From: Streptomyces toyocaensis
Lineage (GTDB): Bacteria; Actinomycetota; Actinomycetes; Streptomycetales; Streptomycetaceae
NCBI RefSeq assembly: GCF_000725125.1
Contig: NZ_JFCB01000008.1
Span: forward strand, 124,001 to 188,000
Length of the DNA: 64,000 bases
Direction of reading: 5' to 3'
Below the pieces are notes generated by a model. The model saw nothing but the letters and a program-made list of their open reading frames with translations, had not been told where the DNA came from and did not search any database. Positions 28,851 through 37,526 of the stretch are shown in pieces (positions within the stretch are counted from its first letter, which is position 1; each line of letters opens with the position of its first letter). The position numbers were made by a program, and so were the translations under genes.

Positions 28851-30191
28851 ATGCAGCCCAACACTCTCCTCGACGCGGTCCTGGACGAGGCCGGGATCTC
28901 GCACGCCGGCCTCGCGGCGCACGTCAACCAGGCCGGACGGGCGCGCGGTCTGTCCCTCAGGTACGAACACACCGCCGTGGCGCGGTGGCTGAAGGGGCAA
29001 CGGCCCCGCGGGCAGGTGCCCGACCTGATCTGCGAGGTGCTCGCCGCCCGGCTGCGGCGTCCGGTGACCCTCGACGACATCGGACTGGGCGTGCCCGGCG
29101 AGCCGGCCGCCGCGCACTCCGGATCGCTCTGCGGGTTCGTCGAGCGGGCCACCGCGCTGTGGCGCTCCGACCAGCAGCGCCGCCCGCACACAGTCGGCGC
29201 CCCCACGGTCACCGGCACGCCCGCCGTGATGCCGGTGTGGGAGTGGGAGAACCCGCCCGAGGACGTGGACGTCTCCCGCGGCGGCCGGCATCCGGTCACC
29301 CCGAACGACCTCGACATGCTGCGGGCGGCCCGCTCCCACTACGAGCAGATGTACCGCAAGGCCGGTGGTGTGGCGACCCGCGCCCGGATCGTCGCCTTCC
29401 TCAACGCCGAGGCGGCCCCGCTGCTGCGCGGCAGCTACACCGACGCCACCGGCCGTCAACTGCACCGCGCCACCGGCGGTCTGGTCGCCGTCGCCGGCAT
29501 CTGCGCCTATGACTCCGACGCGCACGGGCTCGCCCAGCGCTACTTCCACCAGGCGCTCCGGCTGGCGAAGGCCAGCGGGGACCGCGGGCTCGGCGCCTAC
29601 GTGATCGCGCTGCTCGTCAACCAGTCGCTGTTCCTGCGGGAGTACCGGCAGGCCGTCGCCTTCGCGGAGGCCGCGCTGCGCGCCGCCGGCAGCCGCATCA
29701 CCCCGGCGCTCGCCTCCGACCTGTACGCGATGCAGGCCAAGGCGTACGCGCACCTGGGCGACGGCACGAGCGCCCTGTCCCGCATCCGGCGGGCCGAGCA
29801 GTCAGCGGAACGCATCCGGCGCGGACACGAGCCCGACGAGACCGGTTACGTCCAGCCCGGCCTGGTCAACGTCCAGGTGGCCGAGGCACTGCTGAGCCTG
29901 GGTGAGCTGGCGGCCGCCGGGGAGCACGCCGCGGCGGCCGTGGACACCCCCGCGCACGACCGGGGCCGGGTGCACCGGCTGGCCATGCTGAGCACCGTCG
30001 AACTCCGCCGGGGCGACGCCGACAAGGCGGTGGCCACCGCGGTGCGGATGGCCGAACAGGCCCGGGGCATGGAGTCGCAACGGCTGCGCGACAGGCTGCG
30101 CGCGGTGCGCGGACATCTCGTGCGCAGCGGCTGCCCGGGCACGGCCGAGGCGGCCGAACTCATCGACGGGACCCTGCGCGTCCCGCTCTGA
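28851..30191 (+). CDS. NsdA-like regulator with HTH-like N-terminus and TPR repeats
   Basis: 446 aa from ATG 28851 with GGGGGGA upstream. The first ~80 residues (LLDAVLDEAGISHAGLAAHVNQAG...HTAVARWLKGQRP) resemble a helix-turn-helix found in Streptomyces regulators of the NsdA type. Residues about 160-440 are helical tetratricopeptide-like repeats (AQRYFHQALRLAKASGD, AVAFAEAALRAAG, ALSRIRRAEQSAE). NsdA in S. coelicolor represses sporulation and antibiotic production; this is a relative by layout, not a proven orthologue. The palindrome at 28789-28805 suggests regulated or autoregulated expression. Confidence 0.75.
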   Translation: MQPNTLLDAVLDEAGISHAGLAAHVNQAGRARGLSLRYEHTAVARWLKGQRPRGQVPDLICEVLAARLRRPVTLDDIGLGVPGEPAAAHSGSLCGFVERATALWRSDQQRRPHTVGAPTVTGTPAVMPVWEWENPPEDVDVSRGGRHPVTPNDLDMLRAARSHYEQMYRKAGGVATRARIVAFLNAEAAPLLRGSYTDATGRQLHRATGGLVAVAGICAYDSDAHGLAQRYFHQALRLAKASGDRGLGAYVIALLVNQSLFLREYRQAVAFAEAALRAAGSRITPALASDLYAMQAKAYAHLGDGTSALSRIRRAEQSAERIRRGHEPDETGYVQPGLVNVQVAEALLSLGELAAAGEHAAAAVDTPAHDRGRVHRLAMLSTVELRRGDADKAVATAVRMAEQARGMESQRLRDRLRAVRGHLVRSGCPGTAEAAELIDGTLRVPL

Positions 30192-30347
30192 GAACCTGCC
30201 CGCATCACCGCGGCCCTCCGGCACCGCGGTCCGCCGTGCGCCTCCGCCGCGCCCTCCGCTGCGCCGCGGGCGGCCTCCCGTGCGCCTGCTGACGGCACCT
30301 CTCCTGCTGGGATATTGCCAGGTACTCCGTCGGAAGGTGGCAGAACC

Positions 30348-30893
30348 GTGCAGTGGACGAAGCAGAACGAACAACGTGTGTACGCAAACCGCTGGTTCAG
30401 CGTCAATCTCGCGGATGTCGAACTGCCGGACGGCCGGCACCTCGACCACTTCCTCATACGGCTGCGCCCGGTCGCGGTGGCGACGGTGGTGAACGACGCC
30501 AACGAGGTCCTGCTGCTGTGGCGGCACCGGTTCATCACCGACAGCTGGGGCTGGGAACTCGCCGCCGGCGTGGTCGAGGACGGCGAGGACCTCGCCGGGG
30601 CCGCGGCGCGGGAACTCGAGGAGGAGACCGGCTGGCGGCCCGGCCCCCTGCGCCACCTGATGAGCGTGGAGCCGTCCAACGGCCTCAGCGACGCCCGGCA
30701 CCACGTCTACTGGGCCGACGAGGGGGAGTACGTCGGCCACCCCGTGGACGCCTTCGAGTCCGACCGCCGGGAGTGGGTGCCGCTCAAGGTGGTCCCCGAC
30801 CTCGTCGCCCGCGGCGAGGTCCCGGCCGCCGGCATGGCGGCCGCGTTACTCCTGCTGCACCACCTCAGGCTCGGCCAGGACGGCAGGCCCTGA
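30348..30893 (+). CDS. NUDIX hydrolase with a bldA-type TTA codon
   Basis: 181 aa from GTG 30348 with GGAAGG upstream. The Nudix box GVVEDGEDLAGAAARELEEETGW follows G-x5-E-x7-R-E-U-x-E-E-x-G-U; its glutamates bind the metal that activates water to cleave nucleoside diphosphate-linked compounds. The sequence around it resembles ADP-ribose pyrophosphatases. Leu167 is encoded by TTA (30846-30848), so the last 15 residues depend on the bldA tRNA. Ends in a bidirectional terminator facing the dehydrogenase gene. Confidence 0.87.
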   Translation: MQWTKQNEQRVYANRWFSVNLADVELPDGRHLDHFLIRLRPVAVATVVNDANEVLLLWRHRFITDSWGWELAAGVVEDGEDLAGAAARELEEETGWRPGPLRHLMSVEPSNGLSDARHHVYWADEGEYVGHPVDAFESDRREWVPLKVVPDLVARGEVPAAGMAAALLLLHHLRLGQDGRP

Positions 30894-30899
30894 CGCCCA

Positions 30900-30935
30900 G
30901 GGGCCCGGGCACCCGCGGCCGGGTGCCCGGGCCCC
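30900..30935. terminator. Bidirectional terminator between NUDIX and dehydrogenase genes
   Basis: Perfect 15-bp arms (30900-30914, 30921-30935) with a 6-nt loop, located between two convergent stops. Confidence 0.88.
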
Positions 30936-30947
30936 AGGGGGAGTCCC

Positions 30948-31808
30948 TCAGCCGTACGTGTAGAAGCCGGAACCGCTCTTGCGGCCGAGCCGGCCCGCGT
31001 CGACCATGCGCTGGAGCAGCGGGGGAGCGGCGTACAGCGGCTCCTTGTACTCCTCGTACATCGAGTACGCGACCGAGGCCACCGTGTCCAGGCCGATCAG
31101 GTCGGACAGCTTCAGCGGGCCCATCGGGTGGGCGCAGCCCATCTCCATGCCGTTGTCGATGTCCTCGCGGCTGGCGATGCCCGACTCGAACATCCGGATC
31201 GCGGAGAGCAGGTAGGGGATCAGCAGCGCGTTCACCACGAAGCCGGAGCGGTCCTGCGCGAGGATCGCGTGCTTGCCCAGCACCTTCTCCGCGAAGATCT
31301 GGGCCCGGCTCAGCGTGCCCTCGGAGGTGGTGAGCGCCGGGACCAGCTCGACGAGCTTCTGCACGGGGGCCGGGTTGAAGAAGTGGATGCCGATGACGTG
31401 GTCGGGCCGCGAGGTGGCGACCGCCAGCTTCACCAGCGGGATGGAGGAGGTGTTGGAGGCCAGGATCGCGTCCGGCCGGGTCACCACCTGGTCGAGCACC
31501 TGGAAGATCTCGGTCTTGACCTGCTCGTTCTCGACCACGGCCTCGATCACCAGGTCACGGTCGGCGAACTCGCCGAGGTCCGTGGTGAAGCTCAGCCGGG
31601 CCTGCGTGGCCGCCAGTTCCTCCTCGGTGATCTTCCCGCGCTCGGCCGCCTTCGACAGGGAGTTGAACAGCCGGGTACGGCCGATCTCCAGGGCTTCGCC
31701 GGTGGTTTCGGCGACCTTGACGTCCAGTCCGGCCCGGGCGCACACTTCGGCGATCCCGGCGCCCATCTGACCGCAGCCCACCACTCCGACGCGTTCGATG
31801 TCGGTCAC
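30948..31808 (-). CDS. 3-hydroxybutyryl-CoA dehydrogenase
   Basis: 286 aa from GTG 31808 with AAGGGA upstream. Rossmann motif GVVGCGQMGAGIAE, the catalytic His in GIHFFNPAPVQKLVELV, and the C-terminal helical domain with NALLIPYLLSAIRMFESG and GRKSGSGFYTYG are all standard for the FadB/Hbd family. It oxidises or reduces (S)-3-hydroxyacyl-CoA with NAD(P), in fatty acid or polyhydroxybutyrate/butyryl-CoA metabolism. Stands alone here. Confidence 0.92.
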   Translation of the reverse strand: MTDIERVGVVGCGQMGAGIAEVCARAGLDVKVAETTGEALEIGRTRLFNSLSKAAERGKITEEELAATQARLSFTTDLGEFADRDLVIEAVVENEQVKTEIFQVLDQVVTRPDAILASNTSSIPLVKLAVATSRPDHVIGIHFFNPAPVQKLVELVPALTTSEGTLSRAQIFAEKVLGKHAILAQDRSGFVVNALLIPYLLSAIRMFESGIASREDIDNGMEMGCAHPMGPLKLSDLIGLDTVASVAYSMYEEYKEPLYAAPPLLQRMVDAGRLGRKSGSGFYTYG

Positions 31809-31975
31809 ATCGTCCCTTTCGCTACTGCTTACGGCTGTGGCAGGGTGCCGGGTCCCGGCGCCTGCTCCGTTCGTGCACGTTACTCCGAAGTATCGATGAT
31901 CGATCGCGCGGGTGGGGCATCCTGGCCGGGAGACGGTACCCGACCAGCCGGTTCGACGGCACACGAGGGAGCGCG

Positions 31976-33215
31976 ATGGGGCGGGTGTCCCGCAGGGGCT
32001 TCACGGCGATGGCGCTGGCCGCGCTGGCGACGATGCCGCAGGCGTCCGCCGCGCCCGGGCGCGGCCGCGGAGCCCCGGGGCCCGGGGCGCGGCGGCGCGG
32101 ACGGCGAGATGCGCGGCATGTGGGTCGCCACCGTGACCAACCGCGACTGGCCCTCGCGTCCCGGCCTGAGCGCCGCCCGGCAGCGTGCCGAGCTCACCGC
32201 CCACCTCGACGCGGCCGTCCGCGCCCGCCTCAACACCGTGGTCCTCCAGGTACGGCCCACCGCCGACGCCCTGTGGCCCTCGCCGTACGAGCCGTGGTCG
32301 CAGTACCTCACCGGCGTCCAGGGCGCCGACCCCGGCTGGGACCCGCTCGGCACGGCCGTGGAGGAGGCGCACGCCCGTGGTCTGGAGCTCCACGCCTGGT
32401 TCAACCCGTACCGCGTGGCCATGCACGCCGACCCCGCCCGGCTCGACCCCTCGCACCCCGCCAGGCGCCACCCCGACTGGATCGTCCGGTACGGGGACAA
32501 GCTCTACTACAACCCGGGGCTGCCCGAGGTCCGCGCCTTCGTGCGGGAGGCGATGCTCGACGCGGTGCGCCGCCATCCCGTCGACGCCGTGCACTTCGAC
32601 GACTACTTCTACCCGTATCCCGTGGCCGGCCAGACCTTCGACGACGACCGCGCCCACGACACGTACGGCGGCGCCTTCCCGGACCGCGCGGCCTGGCGGC
32701 GGGACAACGTGGACCGGCTGGTGCGCGAGACGGCCGCGGGGATCAAGGCGATCCGGCCCGGCACCCGCTTCGGCATCAGCCCGTTCGGGGTGTGGCGCAA
32801 CGCCGAGGTGGACGAGCGGGGCTCCGCCACGCGCGCGGGCGTGCAGACGTACGACGATCTGCACGCCGACACCCGCAGGTGGGCCCGGGAGGGATGGATC
32901 GACTACATCTGCCCACAGCTCTACTGGCACATCAGCCACGCCCCCGCCGACTACGCGGAACTCGTCCGGTGGTGGGCCGACGTGGTCCGGGACTCCGCCA
33001 CGCGCCTCTACGTCGGTGAGGCGCTGTACAAGGCCGGCGACCCGGCGCAGCCCGCCGCCTGGCGCGACCCGGCCGAGCTGTCCCGCCACCTCACGCTGGC
33101 CGGGACGTATCCGCAGGTGCGCGGACACGTCTTCTTCGCCGCCCGTGAGGTGGCGGCCGATCCGATCGGGGCGATGGCGCGGGTGGTCGCGGACCACTAC
33201 CCGCCGCCCTCGTGA
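31976..33215 (+). CDS. Secreted family-10-like glycosyl hydrolase, frameshifted after the signal peptide
   Basis: ATG 31976 begins a Tat-type signal peptide (GRVSRRGFTAMALAALATMPQASA) in one frame; from about 32105 the mature domain (EMRGMWVATVTNRDWPS..., LHAWFNPYRV, DAVHFDDYFYPYP, GISPFGVWRN, ICPQLYWHI) continues in the next frame to TGA 33215. A one-base shift lies in the G/C-run 32060-32100. The mature part, about 365 residues, matches the GHL10 / DUF187 fold of putative cell-envelope glycosidases. An ATG at 31896 opens the main frame but gives no signal peptide. Sequencing error or true loss cannot be separated here. Confidence 0.78.
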
Positions 33216-33235
33216 CCGCCGCGCCGGCCGGGTTC

Positions 33236-33430
33236 CTAGTGCTGCGGGGTCCGGTGGCGGATCTCGGTGTCGGGGCCGGGTGAGCACACGCCCTCGTGCC
33301 CGTCCTCGAAGCGGACGCGGTAGGGCGGGTTCCCCTCCTGGCCCATCACTTCGACGATCTCACCCACCTTGTCGTGCTGGCCGACCACCCTGCCGTGCTG
33401 GACAAGCTGGTCACCCTCGGTTGCGCGCAT
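33236..33430 (-). CDS. DUF1918 protein, probable internal start
   Basis: 64 aa from ATG 33430, in frame with and inside the 3' end of the EamA gene. GGAGAGGAGG ends 6 nt before this ATG, a very strong ribosome binding site, so separate translation is likely. DUF1918 (VGEIVEVMGQEGNPPYRVRFEDGHEG) is a small SH3-like domain usually encoded as its own gene in actinobacteria. Function unknown. Confidence 0.55.
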   Translation of the reverse strand: MRATEGDQLVQHGRVVGQHDKVGEIVEVMGQEGNPPYRVRFEDGHEGVCSPGPDTEIRHRTPQH

Positions 33431-34360
33431 CGGGGCCTCCTCTCCACCGCGTGCCCGCTGGGTCACGGCGATGCACACGAGCACCGCCGCGGCCGTCAGC
33501 GGGGCGGCCGTCGTCAGGTGCTCGTTCAGCAGCAGCACCGACCACACCAGTGTGAGCAGCGGCTGGGCGAGCTGCAACTGGCTGGCCCTGGGGATGCCGA
33601 TGGCCGCCATGCCCCGGTACCAGACGATCAGCCCGAGGAACTGCGAGCCCGCCGCCACCCACAACAGGCCGGTCACGGCGTGGGCGGTCGGCCGCACCGG
33701 CTCGACGGTCAGCGCGACCGCGGCGGCGGGCAGGGCGAGGGGCAGGCAGAGGACCAGCGCCCAGCCGATCACCTGCCACCCCGGCATCACGCGGGCCAGC
33801 CTGCCGCCCTCGGTGTAGCCGGCCGCGCAGACCAGCAGTGCCCCGAAGAGGTACAGGTCGGCCGTGGTCAGCGCGCCGCCGCTCTGCCGCACGGTGAACG
33901 CCACCACCGCGGCCGCACCGGCGAGGGCCGCCGCCCAGAAGGCTCGCGGGGGCCGGGACCCGACGCGCAGGGCGGACAGCAGCGCCGTGGTCAGCGGGAG
34001 CAGACCCACCACGACGGCCGCGTGCGCGGTGGTCGACGTCTGCAGCGCCAGTGTGGTCAGCATCGGGAAGCCGAGCACCACTCCGGCACCGACCACCGCG
34101 AGGCCGGGCCAGTGCCGCCGGGCGGGCGCCGGGATGCGCAGCGCCAGCAGGCACCCGCCCGCGATCAGCGCCGCGAGCACACTGCGCACGGCCACCAGTG
34201 ACCACGGACCGAAGCCCTCGAGACCCCAGGCGGTGGCCGGGAAGGTGAGGGAGAAGGCGATGACGCCGAGGGCGGCCTGGACGGTGCCGAGGCGGCTGCG
34301 GTCCCGGGGGGCGGCAACTGCTATCGCAGGTGCGGTAGTAGCGCTACTCTCTGCTCTCAT
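33236..34360 (-). CDS. EamA/DMT-family transporter with in-frame DUF1918 tail
   Basis: 374 aa from ATG 34360. Residues about 22-305 contain about ten hydrophobic spans in two EamA repeats, typical of drug/metabolite exporters. Without a stop the frame runs on into a DUF1918 domain of 64 residues. The start codon overlaps that of the divergent MocR regulator, a pairing that suggests export or uptake of an amine or pyridoxal-related compound under MocR control (inference). A -10-like TACGCT (complement of 34366-34371) lies inside the regulator's coding region. Confidence 0.85.
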   Translation of the reverse strand: MRAESSATTAPAIAVAAPRDRSRLGTVQAALGVIAFSLTFPATAWGLEGFGPWSLVAVRSVLAALIAGGCLLALRIPAPARRHWPGLAVVGAGVVLGFPMLTTLALQTSTTAHAAVVVGLLPLTTALLSALRVGSRPPRAFWAAALAGAAAVVAFTVRQSGGALTTADLYLFGALLVCAAGYTEGGRLARVMPGWQVIGWALVLCLPLALPAAAVALTVEPVRPTAHAVTGLLWVAAGSQFLGLIVWYRGMAAIGIPRASQLQLAQPLLTLVWSVLLLNEHLTTAAPLTAAAVLVCIAVTQRARGGEEAPMRATEGDQLVQHGRVVGQHDKVGEIVEVMGQEGNPPYRVRFEDGHEGVCSPGPDTEIRHRTPQH

Positions 34361-34371
34361 GCAAGAGCGTA
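34337..34371. promoter_or_regulatory. Compact divergent promoter/operator of the EamA and MocR genes
   Basis: The two start codons share the palindrome CATG (34358-34361). TACTCT (34345-34350) is 8 nt before the MocR ATG; TACGCT on the other strand is 5 nt before the EamA ATG. A 12-bp palindrome, AGTAGCGCTACT (34337-34348), overlaps the MocR -10 box and is a candidate MocR operator; a further GTAGC is at 34369-34373. Confidence 0.55.
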
Positions 34372-35795
34372 GCAGTGTCGGTGACCTGGCGGAACGGCTG
34401 CGGCGGGAGGTGAACCGCTACCCTCCTGGTGGAAAGCTCCCGTCCAGCCGCGTCCTCGTGGAGCGGTTCCGCGTGAGCCCGGTGACCGTCTCCCGGGCCC
34501 TCGCGGTGCTCGCCGCCGAGGGACTGGTGGTCACCCGGCCCGGTGCCGGGGTGTTCCGCGCGCAGCCCCGCGCCTCGGCCGCCCTCGCGGGCGACACCTC
34601 CTGGCAGGAGGTCGCCCTCAGCGCCGACGGCGCCGAGGGCCTCGTACCGCGCTCGGTGGACGCCTCCGGTGTGCTCGTCTCGCTGGCCGCGCCGCCGCCC
34701 GGGGTGATCGAGTTCAACGGCGGCTATCTGCACCCTTCCCTGCAACCCGAGCGGGCGATGGCGGCGGCCCTGTCCCGGGCCGGACGCCGGCCGGGCGCCT
34801 GGGGACGGCCGCCCATGGAGGGGCTGCCGGAGCTGCGCGAGTGGTTCGCGCGCAGCGTCGGCGGCTCGGTGTCGGCGGCCGGGGTGCTGGTCACCGCGGG
34901 CGGGCAGTCCGCGCTGACCACCGCCCTGCGGGCCCTCGCCCCGCCGGGCGCCCCCGTGCTCGTCGAGTCGCCCACCTACCCCGGGATGCTGGCCATCGCC
35001 CGCGCGGCCGGACTGCGCCCCGTGCCCGTACCGGTGGACGCGGACGGCGTACGGCCCGTGCTGCTCGCCGACGCGTTCCGGGCGACCGGCGCCCGCGTCT
35101 TCGTCTGCCAGCCGCTGTTCCAGAACCCCACCGGCGCCGTGCTCGCCCCGGAGCGGCGTGCCGAGGTGCTGCGCATCGCCCGTGAGGCGGGCGCGTTCGT
35201 CGTCGAGGACGACTTCGTCCGGCGGCTGGTGCACGAGGACGCGGGCCCGCTGCCCCGTCCGCTCGCCGCCGACGACCCCGACGGAGTGGTGGTGCACGTC
35301 TGCTCGCTGACCAAGGCGACCTCGCCCAGCTTCCGGGTGAGCGCCCTGGCCGCGCACGGCCCGGTGCTGGAGCGGCTGCGGGCCATCCAGGTCGTCGACA
35401 CCTTCTTCGTGCCCCGCCCGCTCCAGGAGGCCACGCTGGAACTCGTCGGCTCGCCCGCCTGGCCGCGTCACCTGCGCGCGATCTCCGCCGATCTGCGGGC
35501 CCGCCGGGACGCGATGACCGCCGCGCTCCGCCTGCGGCTGCCGGAACTCGCGCTGCCGCACGTCCCTTCCGGCGGCTACCACCTCTGGCTGCGGCTGCCG
35601 GAGGGCGCCGCGGAGTCCGCCCTGGCCTCCGCCGCTCTGCGCGCGGGCGTCGCCGTCACCCCCGGCCGCCCCTACTTCAGCGCCGAGCCCCCGGCAGGAC
35701 ACCTCCGGCTGAGCTTCGCGGCGGTGGCCGGCGTGGGCGAGATCGCCGAGGGCGTACGGCGCCTGCGCACCGCCTGCGACGAGGTGCTGGGATAA
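34359..35795 (+). CDS. MocR-type GntR/aminotransferase-fold transcriptional regulator
   Basis: 478 aa from ATG 34359. Residues about 8-72 are a GntR winged helix (LPSSRVLVERFRVSPVTVSRALAVLAAEGLV). The rest is a fold-type I aminotransferase domain (GGQSALTTALRALAPPGAPVLVESPTYPG, QPLFQNPTGAVL, and the PLP-lysine region CSLTKATSPSFRV). MocR proteins use PLP or PLP-amino acid adducts as effectors and usually control the divergent gene, here the EamA transporter. The start shares CATG with that gene. Confidence 0.9.
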   Translation: MQERSSVGDLAERLRREVNRYPPGGKLPSSRVLVERFRVSPVTVSRALAVLAAEGLVVTRPGAGVFRAQPRASAALAGDTSWQEVALSADGAEGLVPRSVDASGVLVSLAAPPPGVIEFNGGYLHPSLQPERAMAAALSRAGRRPGAWGRPPMEGLPELREWFARSVGGSVSAAGVLVTAGGQSALTTALRALAPPGAPVLVESPTYPGMLAIARAAGLRPVPVPVDADGVRPVLLADAFRATGARVFVCQPLFQNPTGAVLAPERRAEVLRIAREAGAFVVEDDFVRRLVHEDAGPLPRPLAADDPDGVVVHVCSLTKATSPSFRVSALAAHGPVLERLRAIQVVDTFFVPRPLQEATLELVGSPAWPRHLRAISADLRARRDAMTAALRLRLPELALPHVPSGGYHLWLRLPEGAAESALASAALRAGVAVTPGRPYFSAEPPAGHLRLSFAAVAGVGEIAEGVRRLRTACDEVLG

Positions 35796-35835
35796 CGGTT
35801 CGACGCCGTCCCGCCCGGCCTGCGAACATCCCGCC

Positions 35836-36273
35836 ATGACCGACACCCCGCGCCTGCCCGAGGGCTACGAGATCTCCACCGACCCCGCCAGGATCGACGC
35901 GGCCCGTGTGCACGGCTGGCTGTCCACCGACGCGTACTGGGCCCTGGGCCGCCCCCGGGAGAAGCAGGACCGGGCGATCGAGGGCTCGCTGAACTTCGGT
36001 GTCTACGACAGCGCCTCGCGGGACCAGGTGGCGTACGCCCGGGTCGTCACCGACCGGGCGACGTTCGCCTGGCTGTGCGACGTGTACGTCGACCCGTCGG
36101 TACGGGGCAAGGGGATCGGCACCGCGCTGGTGGCGGCCGTGCGGGAGGTACTGCGGGCGTTCGGGCCGAAGCGCGTCATGCTGGCCACGCACGACGCGCA
36201 CGGCGTCTACGAGAAGCTGGGGTTCCGCCCGCTGGAGCGGCCGGACCACTGGATGGCGCTCGTCTTCGAGTGA
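35836..36273 (+). CDS. GNAT-family N-acetyltransferase
   Basis: 145 aa from ATG 35836. The acetyl-CoA-binding signature VYVDPSVRGKGIGTALVAAV (Q/RxxGxG/A) is clear, and YEKLGFRPLERPDHWMAL is the usual C-terminal motif. Substrate unknown. About 40 bp after the MocR gene but with its own start context. Confidence 0.88.
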   Translation: MTDTPRLPEGYEISTDPARIDAARVHGWLSTDAYWALGRPREKQDRAIEGSLNFGVYDSASRDQVAYARVVTDRATFAWLCDVYVDPSVRGKGIGTALVAAVREVLRAFGPKRVMLATHDAHGVYEKLGFRPLERPDHWMALVFE

Positions 36274-36314
36274 TGGGTGGCGCAGAGGTGTCCCGGGTGC
36301 CCGCCCGGTGCGTT

Positions 36315-36330
36315 CTTACCGGCGAGTAAG
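36315..36330. promoter_or_regulatory. Inverted repeat upstream of the phosphatase-like gene
   Basis: CTTAC-N6-GTAAG, an imperfect 16-bp palindrome, lies 72 bp before ATG 36403. It could be an operator; no factor is assigned. Confidence 0.35.
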
Positions 36331-36402
36331 GTCACGGACACCCGGAGTCACGGCGTGGCGGCACCCCTTGACCTGTCCACTCCGGCGACTGACGATCGCG
36401 GC

Positions 36403-36996
36403 ATGGCACTTCGGGTCACGTTCGTCGCCGCCGCGGGGAGCTCCCCGGTGCTCGCCGAGCGCTTCGAGGACGACCGGCCGCTGGACCAGGCCGGGTGGGG
36501 CGAGGTGCAGCGGGTCGCGCACGAACTGCTGCCGCTCGCGGCGGCCGATCTGCGCTACTGTTCCCCGGCCCCGCGCAGCCGTGCCACCGGGGAAGGGCTG
36601 GGATACGCGCCGCTGGTGCAGCTCGCCCTCCGCGACTGCGACATGGGCCGCTGGCGGGGGCTGACCCTGGGTGAGGCGATGGCCCGGGAGCCTCAGGCCG
36701 TGGACGCCTGGCTGGCCGATCCGCGGGCCACACCGCACGGCGGGGAGTCGCTCCTGGACTTCGTCGGCCGGGTCGGCGGCTGGCTCGACACCCGGCCGGT
36801 CGAGGACGGCTGCCGGATCGTCGCCGTGGCCGAGCCGTCGGTGATCCGCGCAGCCCTGGTGTACGTACTGAAGGCGCCGCCCGCCACGTACTGGAGCATC
36901 GACGTCCGCTCGCTGTCGACGGTCGGCGTGAGCGGCCGGGCGGGCCGCTGGAGCCTGCGCCTGGAAGGGACCTGCGCTCAGTCCACGCGCGCGTAG
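36403..36996 (+). CDS. Degenerate histidine-phosphatase-fold protein
   Basis: 197 aa from ATG 36403. Overall layout is that of the phosphoglycerate-mutase-like superfamily: strand 1, then CSPAPRSRATGEGL in place of SSPLxRxxQTA, then GGESLLDFVGRV. The RHG motif of the catalytic site is replaced by AAAGSS, and the second His is replaced by Glu in VAVAEPSVIRAALV. Both catalytic histidines are therefore absent, so it is unlikely to be a phosphatase and may be a binding or scaffold protein. Its 3' end overlaps the convergent DUF6314 gene by 19 bp. Confidence 0.75.
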   Translation: MALRVTFVAAAGSSPVLAERFEDDRPLDQAGWGEVQRVAHELLPLAAADLRYCSPAPRSRATGEGLGYAPLVQLALRDCDMGRWRGLTLGEAMAREPQAVDAWLADPRATPHGGESLLDFVGRVGGWLDTRPVEDGCRIVAVAEPSVIRAALVYVLKAPPATYWSIDVRSLSTVGVSGRAGRWSLRLEGTCAQSTRA

Positions 36997-37418
36997 CCGG
37001 TGGTCAGCTCCAGATCCTTGGCGGGACCGCGCACCCGCCGGACCGTCCGCCAGTGGCCGGCGTCGCGGACGGTGGACTCGTCCCGGTAGAGGTCGGCGGA
37101 GCACGGGTGGTCGGCGACGTGCCGGCCCGCGGTGAGATCCAGGTCGTGGAACCGGCGGCCGTCCGCGAACCGGACGTCCGCCGTGCCGCCCGGCCCGGGC
37201 AGGAAGCGCAGGGTCCGCCCGGCGGGCCGGGTGACGCCCCGCCCGGTGAAGGCGCCGGACTCCCGGTGCAGCAGACCCCCGCACTCCAGCGGGCCGGACA
37301 CGACCGTGCCGGCGAACCGTCCCTCGTCGCCGCTCGCCAGGTCCCGCACGGTCCGTTCCGCCCGCCAGTGGCCGGCGAGGTAGGTCAGTGCGTCGGGTAC
37401 CGGCCAGAACTCGCCCAT
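36978..37418 (-). CDS. DUF6314-family protein
   Basis: 146 aa from ATG 37418. The pattern YLAGHWRAERTVRDLASGDEGRFAGTVVSGPL, LHRESGAF, FADGRRFHDLDL, HPCSADLYRDE suggests a small beta-barrel of the lipocalin/FABP-like type described for DUF6314. Cytoplasmic, no signal peptide. Ligand and function unknown. Confidence 0.75.
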   Translation of the reverse strand: MGEFWPVPDALTYLAGHWRAERTVRDLASGDEGRFAGTVVSGPLECGGLLHRESGAFTGRGVTRPAGRTLRFLPGPGGTADVRFADGRRFHDLDLTAGRHVADHPCSADLYRDESTVRDAGHWRTVRRVRGPAKDLELTTGYARVD

Positions 37419-37526
37419 GGCGCCCCGTTCCCGCGTGGTCCGCGCCCTCGCGCGACCCATTGACGTGCTTCTGTCTCCTCCCCATCCTGCCGCCCGACGT
37501 GCTGACACCGGTCGCCGGAGCCGCGT

